DNA of 64,000 nucleotides from Variovorax ginsengisoli (GTDB lineage Bacteria; Pseudomonadota; Gammaproteobacteria; Burkholderiales; Burkholderiaceae_C): the NCBI RefSeq assembly GCF_030811835.1, contig NZ_JAUSRO010000017.1, forward strand, positions 1-64,000, given 5' to 3'. Positions within the stretch are counted from its first letter, which is position 1, and every line of letters starts with the position of its first letter. The translations under genes and the position numbers were made by a program. A model generated the notes under the pieces. That model was not told the DNA's origin and did not search any database. It saw only the letters and a program-made list of their open reading frames with translations. Below are positions 1 through 7,382 of the stretch, one piece after another.

Positions 1-141
1 CCGAAGATCGTCGACTGGTACATGGAAAACAAGATCAACATCGACGACCTGATCACGCACACCATGCCGCTGGAAGACATCAACAAGGGCTTCGACCTGA
101 TGAAGCGCGGCGAGTCGATCCGCGGCGTGGTGCTGTACTGA
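1..141 (+). CDS. frmA: S-(hydroxymethyl)glutathione dehydrogenase / class III alcohol dehydrogenase, C-terminal end (partial)
   Basis: Only the last 46 codons are in the window; the gene begins upstream. The tail reads through DLITHTMPLEDINKGFDLM and ends GESIRGVVLY, the typical end of class III zinc alcohol dehydrogenases (FrmA/AdhC). These oxidise S-hydroxymethylglutathione, the spontaneous adduct of formaldehyde and glutathione, to S-formylglutathione with NAD in the cytoplasm. The stop lies 5 bases before the S-formylglutathione hydrolase gene, which carries out the next step, so the two form a formaldehyde detoxification operon. The family call rests on the tail and this neighbour; the catalytic domain and zinc ligands are not visible. 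Confidence 0.85.
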   Translation, partial: PKIVDWYMENKINIDDLITHTMPLEDINKGFDLMKRGESIRGVVLY

Positions 142-146
142 GCCGC

Positions 147-1010
147 ATGACCACCGATTCGATGATCAACACCCTGTCCGAACACCGCTGCTTCGGCGGC
201 ACGCAGACCTTCCACGAACACGCCTCCGCCGAGATCGGCCTGCCGATGCGCTTCTCGGTGTTCCTGCCGCCGCAGGCCACCGACGGCCCGGTGCCGGCCG
301 TGATCTACCTTGCCGGACTGACGTGCAACGAAGAGACCTTCATGATCAAGGCAGGCGCGCAGCGGCTGGCCGCCGAACTCGGCATCGCACTCGTCGCGCC
401 CGACACCAGCCCGCGCGGCGCGAACGTGCCCGGCGAGGCGGCGAGCTGGGACTTTGGCGTGGGCGCTGGCTTCTACCTCGATGCGACAGAGACGCCGTGG
501 ACCACGCACTGGCGCATGGAAAGCTACCTGATCGGCGAACTTCTGCCGCTGCTCAGCACCGCCTTTCCGATCGATCCGCAGCGCATCGGCCTGTTCGGCC
601 ATTCGATGGGCGGGCATGGCGCGCTCACGCTGGCGCTGCGGCACCCCGGCCTCTTCAAGTCGCTGTCGGCCTTCGCGCCGATCTGCGCGCCCACGCGCTG
701 TCCCTGGGGCGAGAAGGCCTTCACGGGGTACCTGGGCGCCGACCGCACGCGCTGGATCGAGCACGATGCCACGGTGCTGATGGAGAATCAGCCGGTCGCG
801 CCCTACCCCGCCGGCATCCTGCTCGACCAGGGACTGGGCGACAAATTCCTCGTCGAGCAACTGCACCCGCATCTGTTCGAGGCGGCCTGCCACGCCATCG
901 GCCAGCCGCTGACGCTGCGCCGCCACGAGGGCTACGACCACGGCTATTACTTCATCCAGAGCTTCATGGCCGACCACCTGGTCCATCACGCCCAGCTGCT
1001 GAAGGCCTGA
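147..1010 (+). CDS. fghA: S-formylglutathione hydrolase
   Basis: A 287-residue alpha/beta hydrolase of the esterase D family. It hydrolyses S-formylglutathione to formate and glutathione, the second step of glutathione-dependent formaldehyde removal. The nucleophile elbow GHSMGG puts the catalytic serine at residue 153. Asp232 (in DQGLGDKFL) and His265 (in GYDHGYYFI) complete the triad. The length matches the family (about 275-290). The start follows the dehydrogenase stop by 5 bases; Met6 is an alternative start. The family is usually cytoplasmic, and no signal peptide is seen. Confidence 0.95.
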   Translation: MTTDSMINTLSEHRCFGGTQTFHEHASAEIGLPMRFSVFLPPQATDGPVPAVIYLAGLTCNEETFMIKAGAQRLAAELGIALVAPDTSPRGANVPGEAASWDFGVGAGFYLDATETPWTTHWRMESYLIGELLPLLSTAFPIDPQRIGLFGHSMGGHGALTLALRHPGLFKSLSAFAPICAPTRCPWGEKAFTGYLGADRTRWIEHDATVLMENQPVAPYPAGILLDQGLGDKFLVEQLHPHLFEAACHAIGQPLTLRRHEGYDHGYYFIQSFMADHLVHHAQLLKA

Positions 1011-1012
1011 GC

Positions 1013-1084
1013 GTGGCCGGGCTCGTCGACAGCGCTGCCCCCTTCGATGCGCTGAAAGCGCCGAAGAAAAAGAAAGCCCCATGA
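1013..1084 (+). CDS. possible 23-residue lysine-rich peptide between fghA and the exonuclease gene
   Basis: A GTG-started frame of 23 codons fills the 70-base gap between the fghA stop and the exonuclease start and overlaps that start by ATGA, as translationally coupled genes do. The product ends APKKKKAP. No strong ribosome site is visible and no family is recognised. It could be a real small gene or merely an open stretch of high-GC sequence; the exact fit to the gap is the only argument for it. Confidence 0.25.
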   Translation: MAGLVDSAAPFDALKAPKKKKAP

Positions 1085-1713
1085 ACACCGCCCCGCCACT
1101 TCTGCCGACCCGCGAGGAGATCGCCGGCTTCGACGTCTTCCCCGGCCTCACCCTGCAGGACATCGACGTGGTCGAAAACGCAGCCCAGGCCGAGCGGGCG
1201 CTGGCCGAACTGGGCGCGCTGGACGTGGTGGGCTTCGACACCGAATCGAAACCCACTTTTCTCAAGAACGAGGTCTCGACCGGGCCGCACACGGTGCAGT
1301 TCGCCTCGCTCGACCGGGCCTGGGTGTTCCAGGTCCACGACCCGGCCTGCCGCGCAGCAGCGGGACACTTGATCGCCTCGAGCGCCATCGTCAAGGTCGG
1401 CTTCGGCCTGGCCGGCGACCGCACACAAATCCGCGCCAGCCTGGAAGTCGAACCCCAGGCGCTGCTGGACCTCGACACCGTGTTCAAACGCCGCGGCTAC
1501 CGGACCTCGGTGGGGGTGAAAATGGCGGTTGCACTGATGTTCGAGCGACGGTTCGTGAAATCGCGCAAGCAGACCACATCGAACTGGGCCAACCGGAAAC
1601 TGTCGGAAGGACAGATCTGCTATGCGGCCAACGACGCCTTCGCGGCCATGTGCGTAGCCGATGCGATGGACTTGGATGCGACGGTGCTGGCAGCGATGTC
1701 TCGTACCAGATAA
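1081..1713 (+). CDS. 3'-5' exonuclease domain protein (RNase D / WRN-like, DEDDy type)
   Basis: A 210-residue protein consisting almost only of a DEDD exonuclease fold. Motif I is GFDTES (Asp and Glu metal ligands, about residues 52-54), motif II lies around KVGFGLAGD (about 105-113) and motif III is YAANDAF (Tyr and Asp) near the C-terminus, which marks the DEDDy subclass. Such enzymes remove nucleotides from RNA or DNA 3' ends with two metal ions. It lacks the HRDC domains of RNase D, so it is a stand-alone exonuclease whose substrate cannot be told from sequence. It sits tightly behind the formaldehyde operon but is functionally unrelated to it. Confidence 0.85.
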   Translation: MNTAPPLLPTREEIAGFDVFPGLTLQDIDVVENAAQAERALAELGALDVVGFDTESKPTFLKNEVSTGPHTVQFASLDRAWVFQVHDPACRAAAGHLIASSAIVKVGFGLAGDRTQIRASLEVEPQALLDLDTVFKRRGYRTSVGVKMAVALMFERRFVKSRKQTTSNWANRKLSEGQICYAANDAFAAMCVADAMDLDATVLAAMSRTR

Positions 1714-1746
1714 GGGGCCTGCGCGTGCCAGCGCGGGTGCGGTGCC

Positions 1747-1938
1747 TCAGATAGCGTCTGAAGCGTCGTCGAACACCTCTGTCCATCCCAGGCTCAGCTC
1801 CAGGGCAGAGGCAGGCTCCCCGGCATGGTAGGCACGCCCATGCCAGTAGGGCGAAAGCGTACGCGGCACTCTGGCATCAACCTGTGCAAGTGCTGCGGGG
1901 TAACCCATCTCGGTGCGGGTCCATTCGTCGGTCTGCAT
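1747..1938 (-). CDS. hypothetical 63-residue protein
   Basis: A minus-strand frame read from Met (MQTDEWTRTEMG) to ASDAI. The composition is protein-like, with a run of aromatic residues around SPYWHGRAYHAGEP, and no competing gene covers the stretch. An upstream Met would lengthen it to 82 residues at 1995, but the added part is proline/arginine-rich and unconvincing. No family is recognised and no good ribosome site is visible. It converges with the exonuclease gene. Confidence 0.4.
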   Translation of the reverse strand: MQTDEWTRTEMGYPAALAQVDARVPRTLSPYWHGRAYHAGEPASALELSLGWTEVFDDASDAI

Positions 1939-2087
1939 GGCGGTTCGTGGGGGTGAAAGGCGTTGGGGCCAAGGCTGGCGGGGAATGCCATTCATCGTGC
2001 ATTCCGCCGGTCGAGGTCACCGCCAGCTTGTCGCCCTGCCGAGCGTAGGACAACGGCAGGGCGCAGTACCGATCGGGCAGATCCCGC

Positions 2088-2165
2088 TCAGAACCAAGCT
2101 GACACCGCAATGGCCACGCCGCCGAACGAAATGGCGAAACCGACGATCTTCTGGATTTTCTTCAT
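2088..2165 (-). CDS. 25-residue hydrophobic small protein
   Basis: A very short minus-strand gene: MKKIQKIVGFAISFGGVAIA then VSAWF. It has a lysine-rich start followed by one uninterrupted hydrophobic segment, the layout of a single-pass inner-membrane small protein or a bare signal-anchor. The ribosome site is strong: AGGAG with a 7-base spacer to ATG. No family is recognised. Because the start signal is good and the composition is purely membrane-like, it is more likely real than a chance frame. Confidence 0.5.
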   Translation of the reverse strand: MKKIQKIVGFAISFGGVAIAVSAWF

Positions 2166-2285
2166 GATGGCGCTCCTGGATGGGACCACCTGATGGTGCC
2201 ATCGCGGAGGCACGCGTGGTGCATCTGCGTTTCTATGATGCCAATGGGAATTGGCTATGTGCGGTCCACCCGGGCCACGCAGCGC

Positions 2286-2819
2286 TCATTGCCGCAGCAA
2301 CACCTTCAGCACGCGTCCGTCGCCAATGAAAGAGTCGCCAACGAGCATGCGAAATGCCGAATCAGACGGAAGGCGTGGCAACGCCATGGCAGGTACGAGG
2401 AATTCGACGTCGACGTGGTGCGGCTGGCCGCGCATCACGCGCTCGCCGCTTGCCACCCGCCATCGCGCCGAGAAGCCCTGGTTGTCGACCACCAGTGCAC
2501 ACCGGTGCTCGCCCGCAGAAAAAGGCGTGTCTTCCGCAGGAATCTGCGGCGGCCGCAACGTGAGCTCGACGCTCAGGTGCGGCGTGAACCCGGCACGTTC
2601 GTCAAATCCCGAAGGCACCGCGGCGACCGGACGGCGCAGCCGCGCGACCAGCCATGAAATGATGTTGCCGATGATCGGGATCCACAGCAGCATCAACAGG
2701 GTGCCGGTGTCGCGAAGGATCGACCCCGGTGCTGCGTAATGCCGGATGGCCGCCCCGCCCAGGGCGACCGCCAGCAGAATGATCACGATGAGTTTGCGGC
2801 GGGCCTGGATGGTGGTCAT
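2286..2819 (-). CDS. hypothetical membrane protein with C-terminal soluble domain
   Basis: A 177-residue protein read from Met9 of a longer frame (MTTIQARRKL); the extra N-terminal Met lies at 2843. Two hydrophobic helices fall at about residues 10-27 and 39-58. A soluble domain of about 110 residues follows, containing FSAGEHRCALVVDNQGFSAR and ending KVLLRQ. The pattern suggests an inner-membrane protein with a beta-rich domain, but no named family is recognised. It stands alone between the small hydrophobic gene and the PVYY-repeat gene, all on the minus strand. Confidence 0.6.
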   Translation of the reverse strand: MTTIQARRKLIVIILLAVALGGAAIRHYAAPGSILRDTGTLLMLLWIPIIGNIISWLVARLRRPVAAVPSGFDERAGFTPHLSVELTLRPPQIPAEDTPFSAGEHRCALVVDNQGFSARWRVASGERVMRGQPHHVDVEFLVPAMALPRLPSDSAFRMLVGDSFIGDGRVLKVLLRQ

Positions 2820-2904
2820 GGGAGGTACGCACAAGGGTGCCATCCCATCGTATCAGGCACCGACGGTCATCCCTGCGCCGTCGGAACACCCGAACGGAAG
2901 ACGC

Positions 2905-3294
2905 TCAATAGCCCGGACCCCACCCCTCGCGCCGCCAGGGGCGACGATGCTCATAGTAAACGCGGGCTGGCTCGTAATAGACAGGCGCGGGCCGGTAATA
3001 GACCGGCGGCGGCGCGCTGTAGTAGACCGGTGCCGGACGCTCGTACACCGGGGGTGGCGGGGCGTAGTAGACGGGCGGCGGCGCCGGGCGGTAGTACACA
3101 GGGGCCGGCGCGGTGTAGACCGGTGCAGGTGGGTAATAGACGGGGGCCGGTTCAGCCACGCCCACCGCCACACCGGGCACGCTGACACCCACGGACCAGC
3201 TCACGCCGGCATTGGCGGCGGTGCCGGCCAGCAGTGCGCCCATTGCCACGGCGCCGGCGATCGCCCACTTGAGTTTGACAGAGACAGAATTCAC
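2905..3294 (-). CDS. secreted PVYY-repeat proline/tyrosine-rich protein
   Basis: A 129-residue exported protein. The start is taken at GTG 3294 because AGGAG lies five bases upstream; an in-frame ATG at 3309 would place that ribosome site inside the coding region. A signal peptide with cleavage after AGTAANA is clear. The mature part has a short Gly/Val-rich stretch, then eight PVY(Y/T/E) units spaced by short Ala/Pro linkers and a final RVYY, ending in a basic tail (HRRPWRREGWGPGY). Such repeats occur in surface and cell-wall-associated proteins; the function is unknown. Codons vary between units, arguing for selection on the protein rather than a recent DNA expansion. Confidence 0.8.
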   Translation of the reverse strand: MNSVSVKLKWAIAGAVAMGALLAGTAANAGVSWSVGVSVPGVAVGVAEPAPVYYPPAPVYTAPAPVYYRPAPPPVYYAPPPPVYERPAPVYYSAPPPVYYRPAPVYYEPARVYYEHRRPWRREGWGPGY

Positions 3295-3408
3295 GACAGC
3301 TCCTGGCATCGGGGCAACATCGCCCTGATCCTGAAACGCCCGTCGTCAGGCGCCGGTGGACGTCCGCCGCCGCGCAATGGTTGCAAAACGTGACTTGCCT
3401 CTCCTGCG

Positions 3409-4497
3409 TCAGAACAGGCTGCCCTGCCCCGGAGCGCCCGGCGGGCTGAATGCACCGAGGTCCAGCGCGATGCGTTGCCGGTTGAAGCCGATGCGGTTCG
3501 TCGCCTTCTCGAAGCGCTGGCGGATCAGGTCGGCCCACAGGCCGCTTCCCTTCATGCGGGTGGCGAAGTCGGCGTCGTAGTCCTTGCCGCCGCGCATGTC
3601 GCGGATGCGCGCCATGATGCGGTCGGCGCGCTGCGGGTAGTGCAATTCAAGCCACTCCTTGAACAGGGGGGCCACCTCCCAGGGCAGCCGCACCACGGTG
3701 TAGAAAGCGCAGCGTGCGCCGGCGTCCCAGGCGGCCTCGAGCACCTGCTCCATGTCCTCGTTCACAAAGGGGATCTGCGGCGCCACACTGACCCCTACCG
3801 GCACGCCCGCATCGGCGAGTGTGCGCAGCGTGCGCAGCCGCCGGTGTGGCGCCGCCGCGCGCGGTTCCAGCTTGCGCGACAGCTCCGCGTCGAGCGTGGT
3901 GATGGTCACATAGACAGCGGCCAGCCGGTCGGCCGCCATGGGCACGATCAGGTCGAGGTCCTGCTCGACGGCGCTCGACTTGGTGACCAGGCCAAAGGGG
4001 TGACGGGCCTCCTTGAGCACCTCGATCACCGACCGCGTGAGGCGCAATTCGCGCTCGATCGGTTGGTAGCAATCGGTCGCCGTGCCGATGGCGATGTGGC
4101 TGGGCCGGTAGTTCTTCTTGCCGATTTCCGCGCGCAGCACCTCGGCGATGTTGCGCTTGGCGATCAGCTGGGTCTCGAAATCCAGCCCGGGCGACAGATT
4201 GAGGTAACTGTGCGTCGGCCGGGCAAAGCAGTAGATGCAGCCATGCTCGCAGCCTCGGTAAGGATTGAGCGACCGATCAAAGGGAATGTCGGGCGAATCG
4301 TTGTCGCTGAGCACCGACTTCACGTCCTCGAAGCGCACGTGTGTCTGCAGCGGCGCGAGGGGCTCGGCAGCGCCCTCTTCCAGCGTTCCCCAGCCATCGT
4401 CGAACGCGCTGCGCGCGTCACGCTCGAAACGGTGCGCGATGCGGGTTGCCGCACCACGGCCCTTGAGGGCGTGCAGGGGAATGAAGGCGTCGGTCAT
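3409..4497 (-). CDS. PA0069-family radical SAM protein (SplB-like)
   Basis: A 362-residue radical SAM enzyme. The iron-sulphur motif is CEHGCIYC (Cys83, Cys87, Cys90), preceded by SLNPYRGC, the signature of the PA0069 / spore-photoproduct-lyase-like branch. The start is MTDAFIPLHA at 4497; a frame extending to 4635 would read through the operator. The family's reaction is unknown. A perfect LexA box ends 2 bases before the start codon, which argues for a DNA-damage role. From memory, PA0069 of Pseudomonas aeruginosa belongs to the LexA regulon. No Shine-Dalgarno sequence separates the box from ATG, so the mRNA may be leaderless. Confidence 0.88.
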   Translation of the reverse strand: MTDAFIPLHALKGRGAATRIAHRFERDARSAFDDGWGTLEEGAAEPLAPLQTHVRFEDVKSVLSDNDSPDIPFDRSLNPYRGCEHGCIYCFARPTHSYLNLSPGLDFETQLIAKRNIAEVLRAEIGKKNYRPSHIAIGTATDCYQPIERELRLTRSVIEVLKEARHPFGLVTKSSAVEQDLDLIVPMAADRLAAVYVTITTLDAELSRKLEPRAAAPHRRLRTLRTLADAGVPVGVSVAPQIPFVNEDMEQVLEAAWDAGARCAFYTVVRLPWEVAPLFKEWLELHYPQRADRIMARIRDMRGGKDYDADFATRMKGSGLWADLIRQRFEKATNRIGFNRQRIALDLGAFSPPGAPGQGSLF

Positions 4498-4499
4498 GG

Positions 4500-4521
4500 A
4501 TACTGTTATTATCCACAGTAT
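4500..4521 (-). promoter_or_regulatory. LexA (SOS) box, perfect palindrome
   Basis: Arms ATACTGT and ACAGTAT flank an 8-base spacer, giving the CTGT-N8-ACAG core that LexA binds in beta- and gammaproteobacteria. Both arms match exactly over 7 bases. Read on the minus strand the spacer contains GATAAT, a good -10 element, so the box would cover the promoter itself. It lies 2 bases upstream of the radical SAM start codon and 37 bases past the end of gnd. Confidence 0.85.
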
Positions 4522-4558
4522 CCAGCATCCGCGCCCGAAAGCAAGTCCGACGGCGCAA

Positions 4559-5992
4559 TCAACCGATGACTTCGGGCCACTCCGTATGGAAGAACTTTCC
4601 TTCGGGTTGGTCGACGCGCTCGTAGGTATGCGCACCGAAGAAATCGCGCTGGGCCTGAAGCAGATTGGCTGGCAGCTGCTCGGCGCGGTAGCTGTCGTAA
4701 TAGGCGAGCGACGCGCTGAACGCGGGCACGGGAATACCGTTGCGCACGGCGAGTGCCACCACCTCGCGCCAGCTTTGCTGGGTCCGATTGAGCAGCGCGT
4801 TGAAGAACGGCGCGAGCATCAGGTTGACCAGCGCCGGGTCGTCGCGGTAAGCCTCGGTGATGCGGTTGAGAAAGCGCGCGCGGATGATGCAACCGCCGCG
4901 CCAGATGGACGCGATGCCCCCGAAATCGAGCCCCCAGTTCCGCTTTTCGCCCATGGTCTTGATCAGGTCGAAGCCCTGCGTGTAGCTCACCACCTTCGAC
5001 GCGTAGAGCGCATCGTGGACCTTGGCAACCAGCGCTTTCTTCTCTGCAGACAGGTCGGGGGTCGGGCCCTGCAACTGCTTGCTGGCGATCACACGCTGCT
5101 TTTTCTGCGACGAGAGCACGCGCGCTTCGACGGCCGCATTGATGGTGCTGATGACGACCGCGTTCTCGGCAGCGTTGATCAGCGTCCACTGGCCGGTCCC
5201 TTTCTGGCCGGCCTTGTCCAGGATCATCTCGACCAGCGGCTTGCCGGTGTCCGGGTCCTTCTGCTCGAGCGCCTTGCCGGTGATCTGGATCAGGTAGCTC
5301 TGCAGCTCTCCCTCGTTCCACTCGTTGAAGATGGCGGCCATCTCGTCGGTGGTGAAGCCCGCGGCCTTGAACAGGTTGTAGGCCTCGCAGATGAGCTGCA
5401 TGTCGCCGTACTCGATGCCGTTGTGGATCATCTTCACGTAATGGCCCGCACCGCCCGGCCCGATGTGGATCACGCAGGGCTGACCGTCGACCTTGGCCGC
5501 GATGCTCTCGAAGATCGGCTTCATCACTTCCCAGGTCGACGCGGGGCCGCCCGGCATGATGGCCGGGCCCTTGCGCGCGCCCTCTTCGCCGCCGGACACA
5601 CCGGCGCCGATGAAACGCAGGCCCTTGCCCGCCAGGTAGGCGTCGCGACGCTCGGTGTCGGTGTAGAGGCTGTTGCCGCCGTCGATGACGATGTCGTCTT
5701 TCTCCAGCAGCGGAATCAGCTGCTCGATCACCTGGTCGACCGGTGCGCCGGCCTTGACCATGATCTGGATCTTGCGCGGCTTCGCCAGGCTCTGGACGAA
5801 GTCTTCGAGCGTGTGGGTCGCGATGAGCTTCTTGCCGGGGTGCCGGCCCACGAATTCGTCGGTGGTGGCCGTCGTGCGGTTGAACACGCTGACCTGGAAG
5901 CCGCGGCTCTCCACGTTCAGCACCAGGTTCTGGCCCATCACGGCCAGACCGATCAGTCCGAAGTCGCTCAGCGGGCGGGTGGTCGTTTGCAT
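4559..5992 (-). CDS. gnd: 6-phosphogluconate dehydrogenase (decarboxylating)
   Basis: A 477-residue cytoplasmic enzyme that converts 6-phosphogluconate to ribulose 5-phosphate and CO2, producing NADPH in the oxidative pentose phosphate pathway. The N-terminal Rossmann motif is GLIGLAVMGQNL, the substrate-binding signature is GAGVSGGEEGARKGPAIMPG, and the C-terminal helical domain carries WRGGCIIR. The length fits the long homodimeric bacterial form (about 470). The start at 5992 (MQTTTRPLSDFG) has the usual N-terminus; a frame back to 6139 adds sequence unlike the family. Confidence 0.95.
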   Translation of the reverse strand: MQTTTRPLSDFGLIGLAVMGQNLVLNVESRGFQVSVFNRTTATTDEFVGRHPGKKLIATHTLEDFVQSLAKPRKIQIMVKAGAPVDQVIEQLIPLLEKDDIVIDGGNSLYTDTERRDAYLAGKGLRFIGAGVSGGEEGARKGPAIMPGGPASTWEVMKPIFESIAAKVDGQPCVIHIGPGGAGHYVKMIHNGIEYGDMQLICEAYNLFKAAGFTTDEMAAIFNEWNEGELQSYLIQITGKALEQKDPDTGKPLVEMILDKAGQKGTGQWTLINAAENAVVISTINAAVEARVLSSQKKQRVIASKQLQGPTPDLSAEKKALVAKVHDALYASKVVSYTQGFDLIKTMGEKRNWGLDFGGIASIWRGGCIIRARFLNRITEAYRDDPALVNLMLAPFFNALLNRTQQSWREVVALAVRNGIPVPAFSASLAYYDSYRAEQLPANLLQAQRDFFGAHTYERVDQPEGKFFHTEWPEVIG

Positions 5993-6060
5993 CTTGCATT
6001 CCAAAGTCCAGGAGCCTCCATCATGCCGCGATCGGCAAGTTGCCGTGCAAGCACGCGCCT

Positions 6061-6082
6061 GTTGCCCACGCGGCCGGGCAAC
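6061..6082. repeat. inverted repeat upstream of gnd
   Basis: Perfect 7-base arms GTTGCCC and GGGCAAC around an 8-base spacer, about 70 bases upstream of the gnd start. It could be a regulator site or an mRNA hairpin in the gnd leader; no factor can be named. The rest of the 220-base gap between gnd and the next gene shows no convincing frame. Confidence 0.3.
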
Positions 6083-6215
6083 GCAACGCGGCAAGCGGAT
6101 GCGTTGTCGTCCTACGACTTTAGGCCGCAGTTTTGGCAAGCTGAGGTTTCACCGGGCAAGAAGCAATGCCACCGTGCAACGCCGGCCCTCTTCAACTTTT
6201 TTCCAGGGACTCCCC

Positions 6216-6542
6216 ATGCGCAAGATTTTTGCTCTCCTGATTGCCGGCACCTTCGCAACCGCTGGCGCGGCCTACGCCCAAAGCACCCCACCGGGCGTTG
6301 CCGTGCCGCCTGCCACCCCGGGCCTCACGACCGGCAAGGCCCAGCTCGCCGCAGAGGCCCGCAAAGAGCAGCGCGGTGTCGGCAAGGTGCGCCCGGCTGC
6401 AGGCGGCGACATCAACAAGACCCCTGAGGGCGGCGCCGTTGGCACCGATCGCGCAGCGGTCGCCGGTGAAGCCCGCGCTCAAACGCGTGACCAGCGCCGC
6501 CCCGGCCATGCCGAAACCATGCAGGGCGGCACCCCGAAGTAA
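6216..6542 (+). CDS. secreted small hydrophilic protein
   Basis: A 108-residue protein with a clear signal peptide (MRKIFALLIAGTFATAGAAYAQ, cleavage probably after AYA) and a mature part rich in Ala, Gly, Arg and Pro with no hydrophobic segment. The mature region looks disordered and basic. A family of such short periplasmic proteins is common in Comamonadaceae, without known function. A hairpin followed by a T-run lies directly after the stop, so it is transcribed on its own. Confidence 0.65.
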   Translation: MRKIFALLIAGTFATAGAAYAQSTPPGVAVPPATPGLTTGKAQLAAEARKEQRGVGKVRPAAGGDINKTPEGGAVGTDRAAVAGEARAQTRDQRRPGHAETMQGGTPK

Positions 6543-6551
6543 GCGAGCCAA

Positions 6552-6577
6552 GGGCCTTGCGGGCCCAGTTTGTTTTT
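6552..6577 (+). terminator. Rho-independent terminator of the small secreted protein gene
   Basis: The stem GGGCC/GGCCC with loop TTGCG is followed by a T-rich run (TTTGTTTTT). It starts 10 bases after the stop codon at 6542. Confidence 0.7.
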
Positions 6578-6584
6578 CAGGTAC

Positions 6585-6616
6585 AACGGCGGCCATCCTC
6601 AGGGATGACCGCCGTT
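6585..6616. repeat. hairpin between convergent genes
   Basis: Arms AACGGCGG and CCGCCGTT enclose an inner ATCC/GGAT stem. It lies 8 bases beyond the stop of the minus-strand glutathione transferase gene. No T-run follows on either strand, so it may act as an mRNA 3' stabiliser or a weak terminator. Confidence 0.4.
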
Positions 6617-6623
6617 GGCGCTT

Positions 6624-7280
6624 TCAGAATTCCGCGTCGAGTTCGTCAATGTCATCAGGCTCGCTCAGGGCGGCCTCGACCCATTCCTTCATGTCGGGGA
6701 GCGCCATGATCTGAAGGCAGTAGGCTTCGCAAACGTCGTCGAGCGTCACGTTGTAGCTCAGAAAGCGCGTCACCACGGGGGCGTACATCGCGTCAGCCAT
6801 GCACGGGCGCGCACCAAAAAGGAACGGGCCTCCGTAAGCGGCGAAACAATCGCGCCAGATGTCGACCACCCGGTCGATGTCGGCCTGGGCTCGCGACCAG
6901 ACCTTGAACTCCGAGAAACGCGCCTTGAGATTCATCGGCAATGAGCTGCGCAATGCACTGAAGCCGGAGTGCATTTCGCCGCAGATGGAGCGGCAATGCG
7001 CGCGCGCCTTGGGGTCGAGCGGCAGAAGGCCGGCTGCGGGCTTGAGTTCGTTGAGGTACTCGCCGATGGCCAGCGTGTCCCATACATGCACGTCGCCGTG
7101 CAGCAGCGAAGGCACCCGCACGGAAGATGAAAGCAACAGGATTTCCGCCTTCATTGCCGGATCGTCCGGCGAAATGGTTTTTTCCACCACCTCCCATCCT
7201 GCCAGCCGGCACATCAGCCAGCCGCGCAGGGCCCATGCGCCGTAGTTCTTGCTGCTGATGGTGAGGACGGGTAAAGCCAT
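6624..7280 (-). CDS. glutathione S-transferase family protein
   Basis: A 218-residue protein with an N-terminal thioredoxin-like half (MALPVLTISSKNYGAWALRG through VPSLLHGDVHVWDTLAIGEY, the usual cis-Pro and Asp-Thr/Ser glutathione contact) and an all-helical C-terminal half. The start is ATG at 7280, preceded by AGGAG with a 6-base spacer; the longer frame to 7445 overlaps the divergent promoter. Such enzymes conjugate glutathione to electrophiles or reduce glutathione adducts in the cytosol; the substrate is unknown. It is divergent from the PHB depolymerase gene. Confidence 0.85.
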   Translation of the reverse strand: MALPVLTISSKNYGAWALRGWLMCRLAGWEVVEKTISPDDPAMKAEILLLSSSVRVPSLLHGDVHVWDTLAIGEYLNELKPAAGLLPLDPKARAHCRSICGEMHSGFSALRSSLPMNLKARFSEFKVWSRAQADIDRVVDIWRDCFAAYGGPFLFGARPCMADAMYAPVVTRFLSYNVTLDDVCEAYCLQIMALPDMKEWVEAALSEPDDIDELDAEF

Positions 7281-7382
7281 GCCTAGCTCCTGGATGCGCG
7301 ATAGCCCCTTGCGTGCAAGCGCCATGCCACAGGCCCGCGAGATGGTCCATGACATGGCCCGCAACTTGCCTGCAGCCTCGGC

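Noticed and set aside
4265..6427. 720-codon plus-strand frame across the radical SAM and gnd genes
   Set aside because: Antisense to two clearly recognised genes and to the LexA box; low-complexity Arg/His/Val/Leu composition.
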